From contig JAEXRP010000054.1 in the NCBI GenBank assembly GCA_023440705.1, positions 1 to 64,000 on the forward strand: a stretch of 64,000 bases of DNA. The letters are read 5' to 3'. Made by a program: the position numbers and the translations under genes. Shown piece by piece: positions 36,301-45,334 of this stretch. Source of the stretch: Soonwooa sp023440705. Its GTDB lineage: Bacteria; Bacteroidota; Bacteroidia; Flavobacteriales; Weeksellaceae. The notes under the pieces are model-generated. The model saw only the letters and a program-made list of their open reading frames with translations, had not been told where the DNA came from and did no database searches. Within the stretch, counting starts at the first letter, position 1; every line of letters starts with the position of its first letter.

Positions 36301-36462
36301 GGCATTTGCGCCAGTATATTTTGCCGTAACCGTCACCGATGGCGGAACAATATCTGGGAATTGCGTGATTGGAAGCTTCATTAAAGCCAAAATTCCCATC
36401 AACACAATAACAATCGAAATCACCAACGAAAGAACTTTTCGTCTAATAAACATTTCTACCAT
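33337..36462 (-). CDS. RND multidrug efflux transporter (AcrB/HAE1 family)
   Basis: 1041 aa inner-membrane proton antiporter. A first helix (about 10-30) and a large periplasmic loop precede the helix bundle. The proton-relay region in helix 4 reads VLAIGIVVDNAIVVVEAVHV with one Asp visible (the second of the pair in AcrB is Val here, as in some HAE1 relatives). The second loop and C-terminal bundle are complete (LLAAQYESFLLPL, FAFIAGLIPLV). The operon order is adaptor, pump, outer-membrane channel on the minus strand. No regulator gene lies next to it, so control is not visible. Confidence 0.93.
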   Translation of the reverse strand: MVEMFIRRKVLSLVISIVIVLMGILALMKLPITQFPDIVPPSVTVTAKYTGANAEVSANAVALPLERAINGVPGMTYMSTVTSNDGLTLIQVFFEVGIDPDVAAVNVQNRVTTILDELPEEVIRAGVTTEKEVNSMLMYLNITSTDESQDEQFIYNFTDINVLQELKRIDGVGRAEIMGQKEYSMRVWLDPQKMTAYKVSAEDVVKALQKQNISAAPGKVGETSGKTNSQLQYVIKYTGKFFQPEQYKEIPIRSDASGTILKLKDIADVEFGAMNYGMVSKTDGRPSASIMMKQRPGSNASEVIKNVKDKMAELKETSFPPGMEFNMAYDVSRFLDASISAVLITLIEAFILVGIVVFIFLQDWRSTLIPVLAVPVALIGTFAFMQMLGFSINLLTLFALVLAIGIVVDNAIVVVEAVHVKMEEGMAPLHATIEATKEIAGAVISITIVMSAVFIPVAFLDGPVGVFYRQFSLTLAISIVISGVNALTLTPALCAIILKPHNHEKKKNIVDKFFAKFNQGFEKLTNGYTNILSKFATRTSVTFGVLFLFIGLMVVTAKFLPSGFIPMEDQGMAYVSVTTPQGATVERTEKVLDEVTTIAKKIEGVENVTTLAGYSIVTEIAGSSYGMAMINLKDWKERNISVNDLIADLSEKTKDISDAQIEVFAPPTVPGFGNTSGYELRLLDKSGGSIENTDKITKDFVKKLNEAPELQNNFTSFDATFPQYLITMDYDMAAKKGVSVDNAMSTLQTLLGSYYATNFIRFSQMYKVMVQASPDQRDTPESILQLFVKNDSGEMVPFSTFINIEKVYGPEVLTRYNMYMSAMINGEPANGYSSGDAIAAVERISKESLPRGFDVEWSGMTREEILSGNQTFYIFIICLIFVYLLLAAQYESFLLPLPVLLSLPTGIFGSYIALMAVGLDNNIYAQVALVMLIGLLAKNAILIVEFAIQRNKEGYDIIPAAIEGAKQRLRPILMTSFAFIAGLIPLVIASGAGAIGNRSIGTAAAGGMFIGTVFGLVIIPGLYIFFAKLEQRKERNEQRTK

Positions 36463-36485
36463 AATAATTTATTTTTGAATGTTTA

Positions 36486-37568
36486 TTATTTTTTAACTCG
36501 AATTGTTTGTCCGTCACGAAGCGCTTGTGTCCCTTCCAGAACGATTCTATCGCCTGTTTTAAGTCCAGAACCTACCATATAAGAATCGCGCAAAGTGTTT
36601 GCAATCGTTATGTTTTTCATTTTCACCTTATTGGCAGCATCTACGATAAAAACATAAACTTTATCCTGAATAGAAAAAGTTGCTTTTTGAGGAATGATAA
36701 TCGACTTCGGTTGGAAATCTGAAATCACCAATTTACCCGACGTTCCGTGCTTAATTAAACGATCTGCATTCGGGAATTCCACTTTATAACGGATGGAACC
36801 CGTCGCTTGATCTATTTCACCTTCGGCGGTTTTAAGAACACCATTAAAATCATATTTAGCACCATTTGGAAGCACCAATTCAATTTTGTTGGAGTTGTTT
36901 AATTTATCATTTTTTTGAAGTTCAAAATATAAATTTTCAGGAATTGAGAAATAAGCGTAAATCTGATCTAGATAAGACAAAGTCGTCAACAATGAGCCAT
37001 TCTCCACCAAACTTCCATCTTTAAAAGGAATAACGTCTATAACACCATCGAAAGGTGCTGTAATATTGGTAAAACTCACTTTTTGAAGAACAGCTTTACG
37101 CTCTGCATCCGCATAAGAACGTCTTGCTTGCGCCGCAGAAAGTTTAGCCTTCATCATGTCCAACTCGTTTTTAGCAACGAAATTTTTACTGAACAAAGAT
37201 TGCAACTGACTAACCTCAACTTCGGCGATTCTTACATCGGCTTGAGCTTGTTTTAAAGTTGCGTTGGCTTTCAACAAATCGATTTGTAATTCGGCATCGC
37301 TAATCTTGAACAACAGTTGACCGCGTTTCACAAATTGACCTTCGTGCGCGTAAACATGTTGCATAATACCCGACATACGCGAGTGGATTTCGATGTTCTT
37401 TTTAGCTTGAATATCAGCAACAAATTGGTTGCTAACTAGGGTATCTTTTTCTTTGATGGTAAGGACAGGGACTGCTTTTACATCATCTTTTTTTGCAGCA
37501 TTTTCTTTACCACAAGAGCTTGCAGACAATAGCGCAACAAGGCCTATTATCCAATATTTAATTTGCAT
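36486..37568 (-). CDS. RND efflux periplasmic adaptor (membrane fusion protein)
   Basis: 360 aa. A lipoprotein signal ends at C19 (SASSC). The N-terminal lipoyl half (NIEIHSRMSGIMQHVYAHEGQFVKRGQLLF) and the alpha hairpin (LLKANATLKQAQADVRIAEVEVSQL, then AQARRSYADAERKA) are followed by the second lipoyl half ITAPFDGVID and a beta-barrel domain (segments described, not quoted in full). This is the AcrA/MexA family. It precedes the pump gene by 23 bases and is the first gene of the efflux operon. Confidence 0.92.
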   Translation of the reverse strand: MQIKYWIIGLVALLSASSCGKENAAKKDDVKAVPVLTIKEKDTLVSNQFVADIQAKKNIEIHSRMSGIMQHVYAHEGQFVKRGQLLFKISDAELQIDLLKANATLKQAQADVRIAEVEVSQLQSLFSKNFVAKNELDMMKAKLSAAQARRSYADAERKAVLQKVSFTNITAPFDGVIDVIPFKDGSLVENGSLLTTLSYLDQIYAYFSIPENLYFELQKNDKLNNSNKIELVLPNGAKYDFNGVLKTAEGEIDQATGSIRYKVEFPNADRLIKHGTSGKLVISDFQPKSIIIPQKATFSIQDKVYVFIVDAANKVKMKNITIANTLRDSYMVGSGLKTGDRIVLEGTQALRDGQTIRVKK

Positions 37569-37628
37569 TGAAATTTAATTAGGTTAAAATACTTTTAAAA
37601 TAATCTAAGATTGAATTAAAAATACTTC

Positions 37629-37967
37629 CTAATAAAGCTGTAAAAGATGAAGAAAAGATTTGACGCCACAACGCAGTCGCGGACTATCATTGGTCGGAAA
37701 AGTTAAGTTGTAATCACTTTCAATTTCTAAAAAATCAAAATAAAAATTTTCAAGATAAATTATCTTTTTTGAAACTTTAGGAATCGTGCGATTGGCCGAA
37801 AAAATATCTTGCTCGTTGTCGCTATGTTGACAAAACTCAGGAACGATAGTATCTACAGCATACAGAATTGCATCAGGTGTTTTGGAGACATTAGAATTTC
37901 CAAAAACACTGATGGTCGCAAATAATAGTGAGAAAATAAAGAATTTGAATATTCTACTCAATTTCAT
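37629..37967 (-). CDS. Secreted small protein, function unknown
   Basis: 112 aa with a signal peptide (about residues 1-24, LLFATISVFGNS). The mature part has two Cys (EFCQHS, LRCGVK) and many aromatic residues but no family that I recognise. It is 60 bases upstream of the efflux adaptor gene on the same strand, so it may be the leader gene of that operon. Because it is short and lacks a homologue I know of, it could also be a decayed gene. Confidence 0.5.
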   Translation of the reverse strand: MKLSRIFKFFIFSLLFATISVFGNSNVSKTPDAILYAVDTIVPEFCQHSDNEQDIFSANRTIPKVSKKIIYLENFYFDFLEIESDYNLTFPTNDSPRLRCGVKSFLHLLQLY

Positions 37968-38331
37968 AAGCTGCTGTTATAGATATTTTATGCAAAAATA
38001 AAACTTAAAGATTATAGATACAAGTAATAGAATGTTAAATAATTATAAATAAATTCTATGACAATTATCAGTTTTGTTTTTTTTTAAAAGATTGAAACTC
38101 ATTTCTAAATTAAATTTAAAATCAGTTTCATTTTGAATAAAATGATTGATATTTCAAATTTTAACAATATTCTTTTCGACTTTATTAAAATTAAAAAATT
38201 TAATTCTAACTTAAAAAAAGAAAATATTTAACAACCTGAAAATCAATCAAAATTATATAATGCAAATTTTGCAATCATAAATTATTATTTTTAAATGAAT
38301 AGTTTTACATCTGAAACTAAAATTAGCTTAT
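37968..38331. other. AT-rich divergent intergenic region
   Basis: 364 bases without a gene, very AT-rich, between two divergently transcribed genes. It holds a near-perfect palindrome TGCAAATTTTGCA at 38261-38273, 60 bases from the + strand gene. I see no hairpin with a T run, no RNA gene and no convincing -7/-33 pair. Confidence 0.5.
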
Positions 38332-38679
38332 ATGAAAGAACTTGTGTTTAAACTTTTATCCGAAGGTGGAAGCTTAAAAATCGAAAGAGAAAAACATAAT
38401 CAAATTGAAAAATTTCTTTATTATCACAACGAATATGACCCTATTGCTGATGAAATCTTGAGCGATTTTGTCACAGAATACGAGAACTTTAAAGACGCTT
38501 TTCAGACGATTAATGAAAAATATCCTTGGTTTCGACTGCATTTAGATTTTGTTCATGAAGATTACAAAAAATATGTCAAATTGGAATTAATAAAAACTTT
38601 GCAACATCATCAAATTCCTGTCAGTGATCTTAACTATCATCTTGATAATTTGAATGATAAATTAGATTTAGAACCTTAA
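38332..38679 (+). CDS. Small acidic protein, function unknown
   Basis: 115 aa, no signal peptide and no membrane segment, with a helical pattern (FVTEYENFKDAFQTINEKYPW, LHLDFVHEDYKKYVKLELIK). Trp and several His give it a distinctive but unfamiliar sequence. The cyclophilin gene starts 50 bases downstream, so the two may be co-transcribed. I cannot assign a role. Confidence 0.6.
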   Translation: MKELVFKLLSEGGSLKIEREKHNQIEKFLYYHNEYDPIADEILSDFVTEYENFKDAFQTINEKYPWFRLHLDFVHEDYKKYVKLELIKTLQHHQIPVSDLNYHLDNLNDKLDLEP

Positions 38680-38728
38680 ACTTTGTTTGAAAAGATTTAC
38701 CTTCCCTTTATTAAAAAAATTAAAACTT

Positions 38729-39424
38729 ATGGCACATTACAATAAATTTTTGATGATTGGTTTAGCGCTTGTAGTAAGTTGTACAACCAGCAAACCGACT
38801 GTTCGCGATTATCAAAAAGATGTTTTGCTACACACCAATTACGGCGATATGGAACTGCGTTTGAGCGATTTGACACCAAAACATCGCGACAATTTTATCA
38901 CCTTGGTAAAATCAAAATATTACGACGGCGTACTTTTCCATCGGGTTATCAAGAATTTCATGATTCAGTCTGGTGATCCAGACAGTCGTAACGCGCCAGC
39001 AGGAACGCCTTTGGGAGAAGGAGGTCCAAAATATACAATCCCTGCAGAGTTTAACACCACTTTGTTTCATAAAAAAGGGGCTTTGGCCGCAGCAAGAGAA
39101 GGTGACGATGTCAATCCGCAAAAAGCAAGCAGCGGAAGTCAGTTTTATATTGTTCAAGGAAAAGTGTGGAGAAATGGCGCGTTAGACACACTGCAAGTAA
39201 AACGATTAAATGGTACTATCATCCCCGAAAATCGCAGAGCGGTCTACACAACCGAAGGTGGCACACCACATTTGGACGGGAATTATACTGTATTTGGGCA
39301 ACTAATCAAAGGTTTTGATGTTCTTGATAAAATTGCTACCGTACCAACGAGTTCTGGAAATGATAAAGATCGCCCAATCACCGATGTCCGAATTATTAAA
39401 GCAAAAATGGTGAAGCGAAACTAA
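38729..39424 (+). CDS. Cyclophilin-type peptidyl-prolyl cis-trans isomerase, lipoprotein
   Basis: About 231 aa from the ATG at 38729, with lipobox VVSC (~18); an in-frame TTG at 38687 adds 14 unneeded residues. The cyclophilin core is clear: LLHTNYGDMELRL, FITLVKSKYYDGVLFHRVI with the catalytic Arg, IQSGDPDS, SGSQFYIVQG and LDGNYTVFGQLIKG. A ~30-residue insertion precedes the last strands, as in several Bacteroidota relatives. It helps fold proteins in the periplasm or at the outer membrane. Confidence 0.92.
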   Translation: MAHYNKFLMIGLALVVSCTTSKPTVRDYQKDVLLHTNYGDMELRLSDLTPKHRDNFITLVKSKYYDGVLFHRVIKNFMIQSGDPDSRNAPAGTPLGEGGPKYTIPAEFNTTLFHKKGALAAAREGDDVNPQKASSGSQFYIVQGKVWRNGALDTLQVKRLNGTIIPENRRAVYTTEGGTPHLDGNYTVFGQLIKGFDVLDKIATVPTSSGNDKDRPITDVRIIKAKMVKRN

Positions 39425-39625
39425 AGAAAAAGACCTCGTATTTAAGCAATAATTTTTACGGTTTTCCGTAACCGATTCTGTACTTATTTTGATAAATTTG
39501 AAAACAATGTTTAAAAGTCTCAACTTAGGCACATTTTTAAATCTTTACTCAAGTTGTTTTTGATGCAAATATTGTTAATCTCAAAAAATCGTCGCTTTCT
39601 AGTTTACTAAATCTTCCATTTTAAT

Positions 39626-42600
39626 ATGACTGAATCTCCAATTACCAAAATCCTTGTAAAACACAGTCCTTACTTCAACTATATTTTTTGTTTAAACAAA
39701 TACAACTTTCTGTACGAAGTTATAATTGAAAATTTGGGAGAACACAACAAAAATCTAAAACTAGAAATCACTTCTAGCTTAGGAATTTTTGAAAACTATG
39801 AAATTTTTATGGACGATTCCTCCAACTATAATCTCGTTGTGAGGAATTTTGATTTTCAATACCAATTAAACTTTTTAAAAAACCTTACCGAAAGAGATAT
39901 TGACAGCATCAAAATCACCGTCTTTGCTGATAATTTGGAACTTGTTTCTACACACTTCCAAATTGATGTTTTGCCAATGGATTATTTTGGAGGACTTAGC
40001 GCATTGCCGCAATTGTTGAGTTCTTACATTACGCCAAATCATCCTTCGATCTATCAAATAAAAAGTGATGCTGTAAAAATCCTTGAACAAAATAACTATT
40101 CTCTAGCTTTTGAAGCCTACCAAAGTCATGATAAAGAACACGTTTTACAGATGCTTTCTGCGCTGTATAAAGCGATCCAAAATCAAGAATTAATTTACAG
40201 TGCGATGCCACCAAGCTTTGAAGAACATGGACAGCGCATTCGTTTGGTTGAACAAATTTTGGAAACCAAATTCGGGAATTGTATCGACATTACCCTACTT
40301 TTTGCGGCTTGTCTGGAAGCCATCGACCTTAACCCGATTATTGTTTTGACGAAAGGTCATGCATTTGTTGGCGTTTGGTTGGAGGACAAGCGTTTTGATT
40401 CAATGATTAATTTTGACCAAGCAGCGATTTCAAAAAGAATAGCTTCTGGCATCAAAGAAATTGCACTGATAGAGACGACTAATCTTTGCAAAGGAAGCGG
40501 AATGCCTTTTAGTAAAGCGATTTCTAGCGCGGAAACTCAATTTATGAACGAAGCCGATTTTCTTTTATCCATTGATGTTAAAAATACAAGATCAAATGGC
40601 GTTGTTCCGTTACCGATTCTAAAAAATGATTTAAACTTTAAAAAAGAGGTTAACAGCGTCAACAATTCGACCGATTTAGATGAAGATTATGACCTTGGCG
40701 AAACTTATGATAATCTGGAATTAACCGATTATAGCAACCTCAGCAAACAAAAAATTTGGGAAAGAAAGTTGTTGGATTTGTCATTGAGAAACAATCTTTT
40801 GAATTTGCGTTTCACAAAAAGTATGCTCCAAATTGTTGACCTTAAAATCAATCTTTTGGAAGACACTTTGGCTGACGGCAAAACATACACCATACAACCG
40901 AATAACAATCAGCCTGTTACTCGAAAATACAATAATTACATTTCGCCACTTCATCCGTCTCAGGATTTATTTAAATTGGCGGAAGACGAATTCAAATACA
41001 ATCGGCTATTAACGACTTATCACAACGATGATCTGGATACAATTTTGATCAATTTGTACAGAAATTCGAAGCTTGCAGAAGAAGAAAACGGAAAAAGTAC
41101 GCTTTATCTTGGACTTGGATTATTAAAATGGTTTGAACCTAAAAATAAAGATAATCCACGTTTTGCACCTATTTTATTAATTCCTGTTGAGCTATCTCGA
41201 AAATCGGTCAATTCTAAATTTAATTTACGAAGTCGCGAGGAAGAAACCATGATTAATATTACATTAATCGAATATCTGAAGCAAGAATTTAATTTAAATT
41301 TAAATGCTTTAGAAAACCTGCCGATGGACGATTTTGGAGTTGATGTTCCAAGGGTTTTAGCGATTGTCCGAAACGCCATTCTTAACCTTGAAGGTTGGGA
41401 TGTTTTAGAACAAATTGTATTGGGAACTTTCTCTTTTAACAAGCTTATTTTGTGGCAAGATATTTCCAAATATTCCGAAGAAATCCAGAAAAGTTCCATT
41501 GTAAAAAGCTTGATAGACGGCAAACTTTCCGAAAAACTAGAAAATGTTGATGGCAATGATTTAGAACTTGAACAACTCTCAGCTTCGGCTTTAACACTAC
41601 CAATTCCGACCGATAATTCGCAATTAAATGCTGTTAAAAATGCGAACCAAAATAAAACTTTCATTCTCCATGGTCCTCCCGGAACGGGAAAATCGCAAAC
41701 CATCACCAACATTATCGCGGATGCTTTAGCGAATAACAAAAAAGTCTTGTTTGTTGCGGCAAAAAAAGCTGCTTTGGATGTTGTGCATAAGCGATTAGAA
41801 AATATTGGTTTGGCGCCGTTTTGCTTGGAATTACATTCTAATAAATCTAAAAAATCTGATGTTTTAGTACAATTTGAAAAAGCTTTGGAAGCGCCAAAAT
41901 ATCAATTAACAAAAGATTTTTTAGAAGAAGCTACTCGACTGGACGAACGAAAAAAAGAGCTCAACAAATACGTTACACAACTGCATCATAAAAACCAAAT
42001 TGGTTGGAGTTTGTACGATTCTATTTCATTTTTGGAACAAAATAAAGTCGGTTTTTCGGATGTTGAAAAACAGTATATTGATTTTCAAAATCTTACGCCA
42101 GCAAAATGGAATAATTGGAATGATTGGCTCGTTCCCTTTGCTTCTGTTGTTGAGAAAATTGGACAACCAAAAAATCATCCGTTGTATTTGGTTAAGCTGA
42201 ATCAACATCAGTTTGAACATCAAAATGCTTTATATACAAGCATTGACAATTACCGTTCTGCAAATGAAAATTCGGCAAATATTTTTAATAAATTTCAAAT
42301 TAATAAAGATAAAATTTCGGATTTTGAAAATGTTTTAGATTTCATTAAAGATCATAAAATCGAAACAAAGCTTTTTGATTTTCAATTTAATAATGAACAA
42401 AAAACTCAGTTTCAACAATGGATTGAATTTAATTCTAAAAAACAGAATTTAGAAACAACTATTAGTCAAAAATTCAGTCGCAGTATTTTTGGTGCAAACT
42501 TGAACGAATTGCGGTTGACATGGAATCAATCAAAACATACTTGGTTTCTTCCAAAATGGTTGAAACAACGAAAAGTAAAAAGTCAATTGCAAGGTTACGC

Positions 42601-44725
42601 CAATTCTAAAATAGATTCGGAACAAAGTGTTGACCAAATTTTTAATCAATTAGAAGAATTTCAAGATTCAAAAAACAAACTTTCTGAACGAAGATTTGAG
42701 GTTTTCAATGTTTTAAATTCAACCTATTTTAAAAATGAAAATCTAGACGCAGATTCTTTAAAAACTGATACGCAAACTATTGAGCAATTAGAAAATTTAC
42801 TAAAACAAACTTCCGTTGAAAGTCCTGAAGAATGGTTAAAATCTAATTTTGTTCAACAAAATATTTCGGCAGAAATTAAGCAACTTTCCGCCACTGCAAA
42901 ACATTTTGAAGACGCTAAAAACAGTTTAGAAAATTATTTATCAGAAATCCCAACTTTAGAAAAACTGAATGAAATAAAGGCCAATCTTCATCAGCTCGAA
43001 AACTGGATTAATTACAACATTTACAAAGCAAAAGCGTCGGAAAATGATTTAAAATGGTTTGTCGATTTATTAGAAGACGGAAAATTGAATCCAAATGCTA
43101 TTCAGTTTGAATTTAACAAGATATTGCATTTCAATAATTTCTTGCAAACGACCTACCAATCGGAAGTTCTTAATAGTTTTGACGCTAATATTTATGAATC
43201 TCAAATCAAACAATACAAAGATTTGTACAAGGAATTTGTTGATATTTCTAAAAATCAATTAATTGTAAAACTAAGCTCAAACATCCCGAATTTTAACCAA
43301 AAAGCGGCGCAAAGTTCCGAAATTGGATTTTTGCAAAAAGCCATTCGTAGCAAAGGTCGAGGCGTTTCTATCCGTCGATTATTTGACCAAATTCCTACTT
43401 TAATTCCGAGATTAAAACCTTGTATGTTGATGAGTCCGATTTCTGTGGCGCAATATTTTGATGTTAATACCGATCATTTTGACTTGGTAATTTTCGATGA
43501 AGCGTCTCAATTACCGACTGCTGAAGCCATCAGCGCATTGGCGCGAGCCAAACAAGCTATCATTGTGGGCGATCCCAAACAGATGCCACCTACAAGTTTC
43601 TTTTCGTCAACAAAAATAGATGAAGAAAACATCGAAATGGAAGATTTAGAAAGCATTTTGGAAGATTGTTTAGCGCTTTCGATTCCGTCAAATTACTTGT
43701 TGCGACATTATAGAAGTAAGCATGAAAGTTTGATTTCGTTCAGCAATAAAAACTTCTACGACAGCAAATTGTTGACCTTCCCTTCTCCCGACGACCTCAA
43801 CCAAAAAGTAAAGTTTGAATATGTCCAAGGCTTTTATGATAAAGGAAAAACGAGAACCAACACCAACGAGGCGCTGGCGATTATTAACTATATCAAAAAT
43901 CATTTTTCATCAGGAAACAAAAAGTCGATTGGTGTTGTAACTTTTAGCCAAACCCAACAGACTTTAATTGAAGATTTGCTTCAAAAATTGTTTCAGGAAA
44001 ACCCAAATTTAGAAGAGTTTTCGATGAATACTGAAGAACCAATTTTCATTAAAAATCTGGAAAACGTGCAAGGTGACGAGCGCGACATTATTTTGTTTTC
44101 TATTGGTTATGGACCAGATGAAGAAAATAAAATCTCTATGAATTTTGGACCGTTAAACCGAGATGGTGGTTGGAGAAGACTGAATGTTGCGGTAACCAGA
44201 GCGCGTTACGAAATGAAAGTTTTTTCTTCCTTAATAGGTGACCAAATCGACCTAAACCGAACAAAATCTGAAGGTGTAAAAGCTTTAAAAGACTTCTTAA
44301 ATTTTGCAGAAAAAGGAAATTTTGCTTTAGGATTATCTTCTCAAGAGAACATTAAAATTTCTTTAATTGAATCAATCGCTAATCATCTAGAAAAACAAGG
44401 TTTAAACGTCAAAAAACATATCGGAACTTCCGACTACAAAGTGGACTTAGGAATTGTACATCCCGAAAATGATAAAGAATATATCCTCGGAATTTTGGTG
44501 GACGGCGACAATTATTTTAATATCCATACAACTAACGACCGAGAATTGCTTGCGCCAAGTGTTTTAGGGGCTTTAGGCTGGAATGTGCATCGTATTTGGA
44601 CTTTGGATTGGTTAAAAAATAAAGACAAAATTGTTGCTGAAATTTTAGAAAAGCTTGAAATTTTAAAACATCAAAAAAAGAGGAAATCATTGAAGAAGTT
44701 AAGCTTCCTGAAAATGAAGTTTTGA
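39626..44725 (+). CDS. Giant transglutaminase-like/DUF4011/SF1 helicase/nuclease protein (main frame)
   Basis: 1699 codons. A transglutaminase-like region has C219 in FGNCIDIT, H245 in GHAFVGVW and an Asp soon after. The DUF4011 signature KIWERKLLDLSLRNNLLNLR is at ~376-395. An SF1 helicase follows: Walker A GPPGTGKS (683-690), DEAS (1291-1294), GDPKQMPP (~1315) and VTRAR (~1523). A Vsr/REase_MTES_1575-type nuclease is at ~1571-1670, with YKVDLGIV and LVDGDNYF; where many relatives have ECDG it has LVDG. The frame ends after a frameshift at 44673-44680 with a short foreign tail; the expected DUF3320 domain continues in the -1 frame. From memory the architecture is that of the anti-phage type 'hhe' (DUF4011-helicase-Vsr), so defence is an inference. 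Confidence 0.85.
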   Translation: MTESPITKILVKHSPYFNYIFCLNKYNFLYEVIIENLGEHNKNLKLEITSSLGIFENYEIFMDDSSNYNLVVRNFDFQYQLNFLKNLTERDIDSIKITVFADNLELVSTHFQIDVLPMDYFGGLSALPQLLSSYITPNHPSIYQIKSDAVKILEQNNYSLAFEAYQSHDKEHVLQMLSALYKAIQNQELIYSAMPPSFEEHGQRIRLVEQILETKFGNCIDITLLFAACLEAIDLNPIIVLTKGHAFVGVWLEDKRFDSMINFDQAAISKRIASGIKEIALIETTNLCKGSGMPFSKAISSAETQFMNEADFLLSIDVKNTRSNGVVPLPILKNDLNFKKEVNSVNNSTDLDEDYDLGETYDNLELTDYSNLSKQKIWERKLLDLSLRNNLLNLRFTKSMLQIVDLKINLLEDTLADGKTYTIQPNNNQPVTRKYNNYISPLHPSQDLFKLAEDEFKYNRLLTTYHNDDLDTILINLYRNSKLAEEENGKSTLYLGLGLLKWFEPKNKDNPRFAPILLIPVELSRKSVNSKFNLRSREEETMINITLIEYLKQEFNLNLNALENLPMDDFGVDVPRVLAIVRNAILNLEGWDVLEQIVLGTFSFNKLILWQDISKYSEEIQKSSIVKSLIDGKLSEKLENVDGNDLELEQLSASALTLPIPTDNSQLNAVKNANQNKTFILHGPPGTGKSQTITNIIADALANNKKVLFVAAKKAALDVVHKRLENIGLAPFCLELHSNKSKKSDVLVQFEKALEAPKYQLTKDFLEEATRLDERKKELNKYVTQLHHKNQIGWSLYDSISFLEQNKVGFSDVEKQYIDFQNLTPAKWNNWNDWLVPFASVVEKIGQPKNHPLYLVKLNQHQFEHQNALYTSIDNYRSANENSANIFNKFQINKDKISDFENVLDFIKDHKIETKLFDFQFNNEQKTQFQQWIEFNSKKQNLETTISQKFSRSIFGANLNELRLTWNQSKHTWFLPKWLKQRKVKSQLQGYANSKIDSEQSVDQIFNQLEEFQDSKNKLSERRFEVFNVLNSTYFKNENLDADSLKTDTQTIEQLENLLKQTSVESPEEWLKSNFVQQNISAEIKQLSATAKHFEDAKNSLENYLSEIPTLEKLNEIKANLHQLENWINYNIYKAKASENDLKWFVDLLEDGKLNPNAIQFEFNKILHFNNFLQTTYQSEVLNSFDANIYESQIKQYKDLYKEFVDISKNQLIVKLSSNIPNFNQKAAQSSEIGFLQKAIRSKGRGVSIRRLFDQIPTLIPRLKPCMLMSPISVAQYFDVNTDHFDLVIFDEASQLPTAEAISALARAKQAIIVGDPKQMPPTSFFSSTKIDEENIEMEDLESILEDCLALSIPSNYLLRHYRSKHESLISFSNKNFYDSKLLTFPSPDDLNQKVKFEYVQGFYDKGKTRTNTNEALAIINYIKNHFSSGNKKSIGVVTFSQTQQTLIEDLLQKLFQENPNLEEFSMNTEEPIFIKNLENVQGDERDIILFSIGYGPDEENKISMNFGPLNRDGGWRRLNVAVTRARYEMKVFSSLIGDQIDLNRTKSEGVKALKDFLNFAEKGNFALGLSSQENIKISLIESIANHLEKQGLNVKKHIGTSDYKVDLGIVHPENDKEYILGILVDGDNYFNIHTTNDRELLAPSVLGALGWNVHRIWTLDWLKNKDKIVAEILEKLEILKHQKKRKSLKKLSFLKMKF
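44674..44680 (+). other. A_AAA_AAG slippery heptamer at the frame break
   Basis: Bases 44673-44679 are seven A followed by G. In the main frame they are read caA AAA AAG, which is the dnaX-type -1 slippery heptamer in the correct phase. A -1 slip gives Q-K-K-E-E-I-I-E-E-V-K and joins smoothly to the DUF3320 frame, while staying in frame gives a stop at 44725. One missing A in a run of eight would explain it equally well. No strong downstream pseudoknot is evident; only a weak AGGAA/TTCCT pairing (~44681/44705). Confidence 0.6.
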
Positions 44726-45327
44726 AATCCCAAAACAGCTTGTTAGAAGTTCAGGACATTGTATTTTCTAAAGCGATGATTCCTTACGAATTTGCGATTG
44801 TTGATGTGGCTCCAAATGCCAATTCAGAAAGCATTTATTATTTTGAAAACAGAGCAATAATCCTTAAACAAATGCAAAACATTATTGCTGTTGAAGCACC
44901 GATTAGCAAAAATTTGTTGTTTAAAAAGATTTTAAAACTTTGGAATACGACGCGAGCAGGCGCAAAACTCAACAACTATCTCACGGAAATCGTTGATAGT
45001 ATTGCTACAATTTCAAAAAATGAAACCCACCAAGAATTCTATTGGAATGAAAATCTGAGACCTGAGAATTTGCAAAATTATCGTGATAATTCCATTGAAA
45101 AAAGTAGCATCGAAGACATTGCGCAAGAAGAAATAAAATTGGCAATAATGGAAATTATGGAAGTCAATTTAAGTTTGAGCAAAGACGATCTTGTTCGTCA
45201 AACCTCCAAAACATTTGGATTTATGAAGGTTGGAGCACAAATAGACCATATTATTACATTGGCTATTATGAAATTAGTTGAAGATGAAAAAGTAAAAATG
45301 GTTGGTTTCCGAGTGGTCATTTGTTAG
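44680..45327 (+). CDS. DUF3320 C-terminal domain of the giant helicase (-1 frame)
   Basis: About 215 codons from the frameshift to the stop at 45327; a free-standing start would be TTG 44722. The sequence QNIIAVEAPISKNLLFKKIL and LSKDDLVRQTSKTFGFMKVG is the DUF3320 domain that ends long DUF4011 helicases. It has no start-codon context of its own, and overlaps the first frame, so it is one gene with the upstream part. Whether the full-length protein is made depends on whether the A run is real, recoded or a sequence error. Confidence 0.8.
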   Translation, partial: EEIIEEVKLPENEVLKSQNSLLEVQDIVFSKAMIPYEFAIVDVAPNANSESIYYFENRAIILKQMQNIIAVEAPISKNLLFKKILKLWNTTRAGAKLNNYLTEIVDSIATISKNETHQEFYWNENLRPENLQNYRDNSIEKSSIEDIAQEEIKLAIMEIMEVNLSLSKDDLVRQTSKTFGFMKVGAQIDHIITLAIMKLVEDEKVKMVGFRVVIC

Positions 45328-45334
45328 TAAAAAC

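Noticed and set aside
39456..39471. TTACGG/CCGTAA hairpin after the cyclophilin gene
   Set aside because: Short, with no T run; could be chance. It may act as a weak terminator but I cannot support it.
44722..45327. DUF3320 part as an independent gene from TTG 44722
   Set aside because: The domain joins directly to the upstream frame at the A run, and the in-frame region before the TTG is also family-like.
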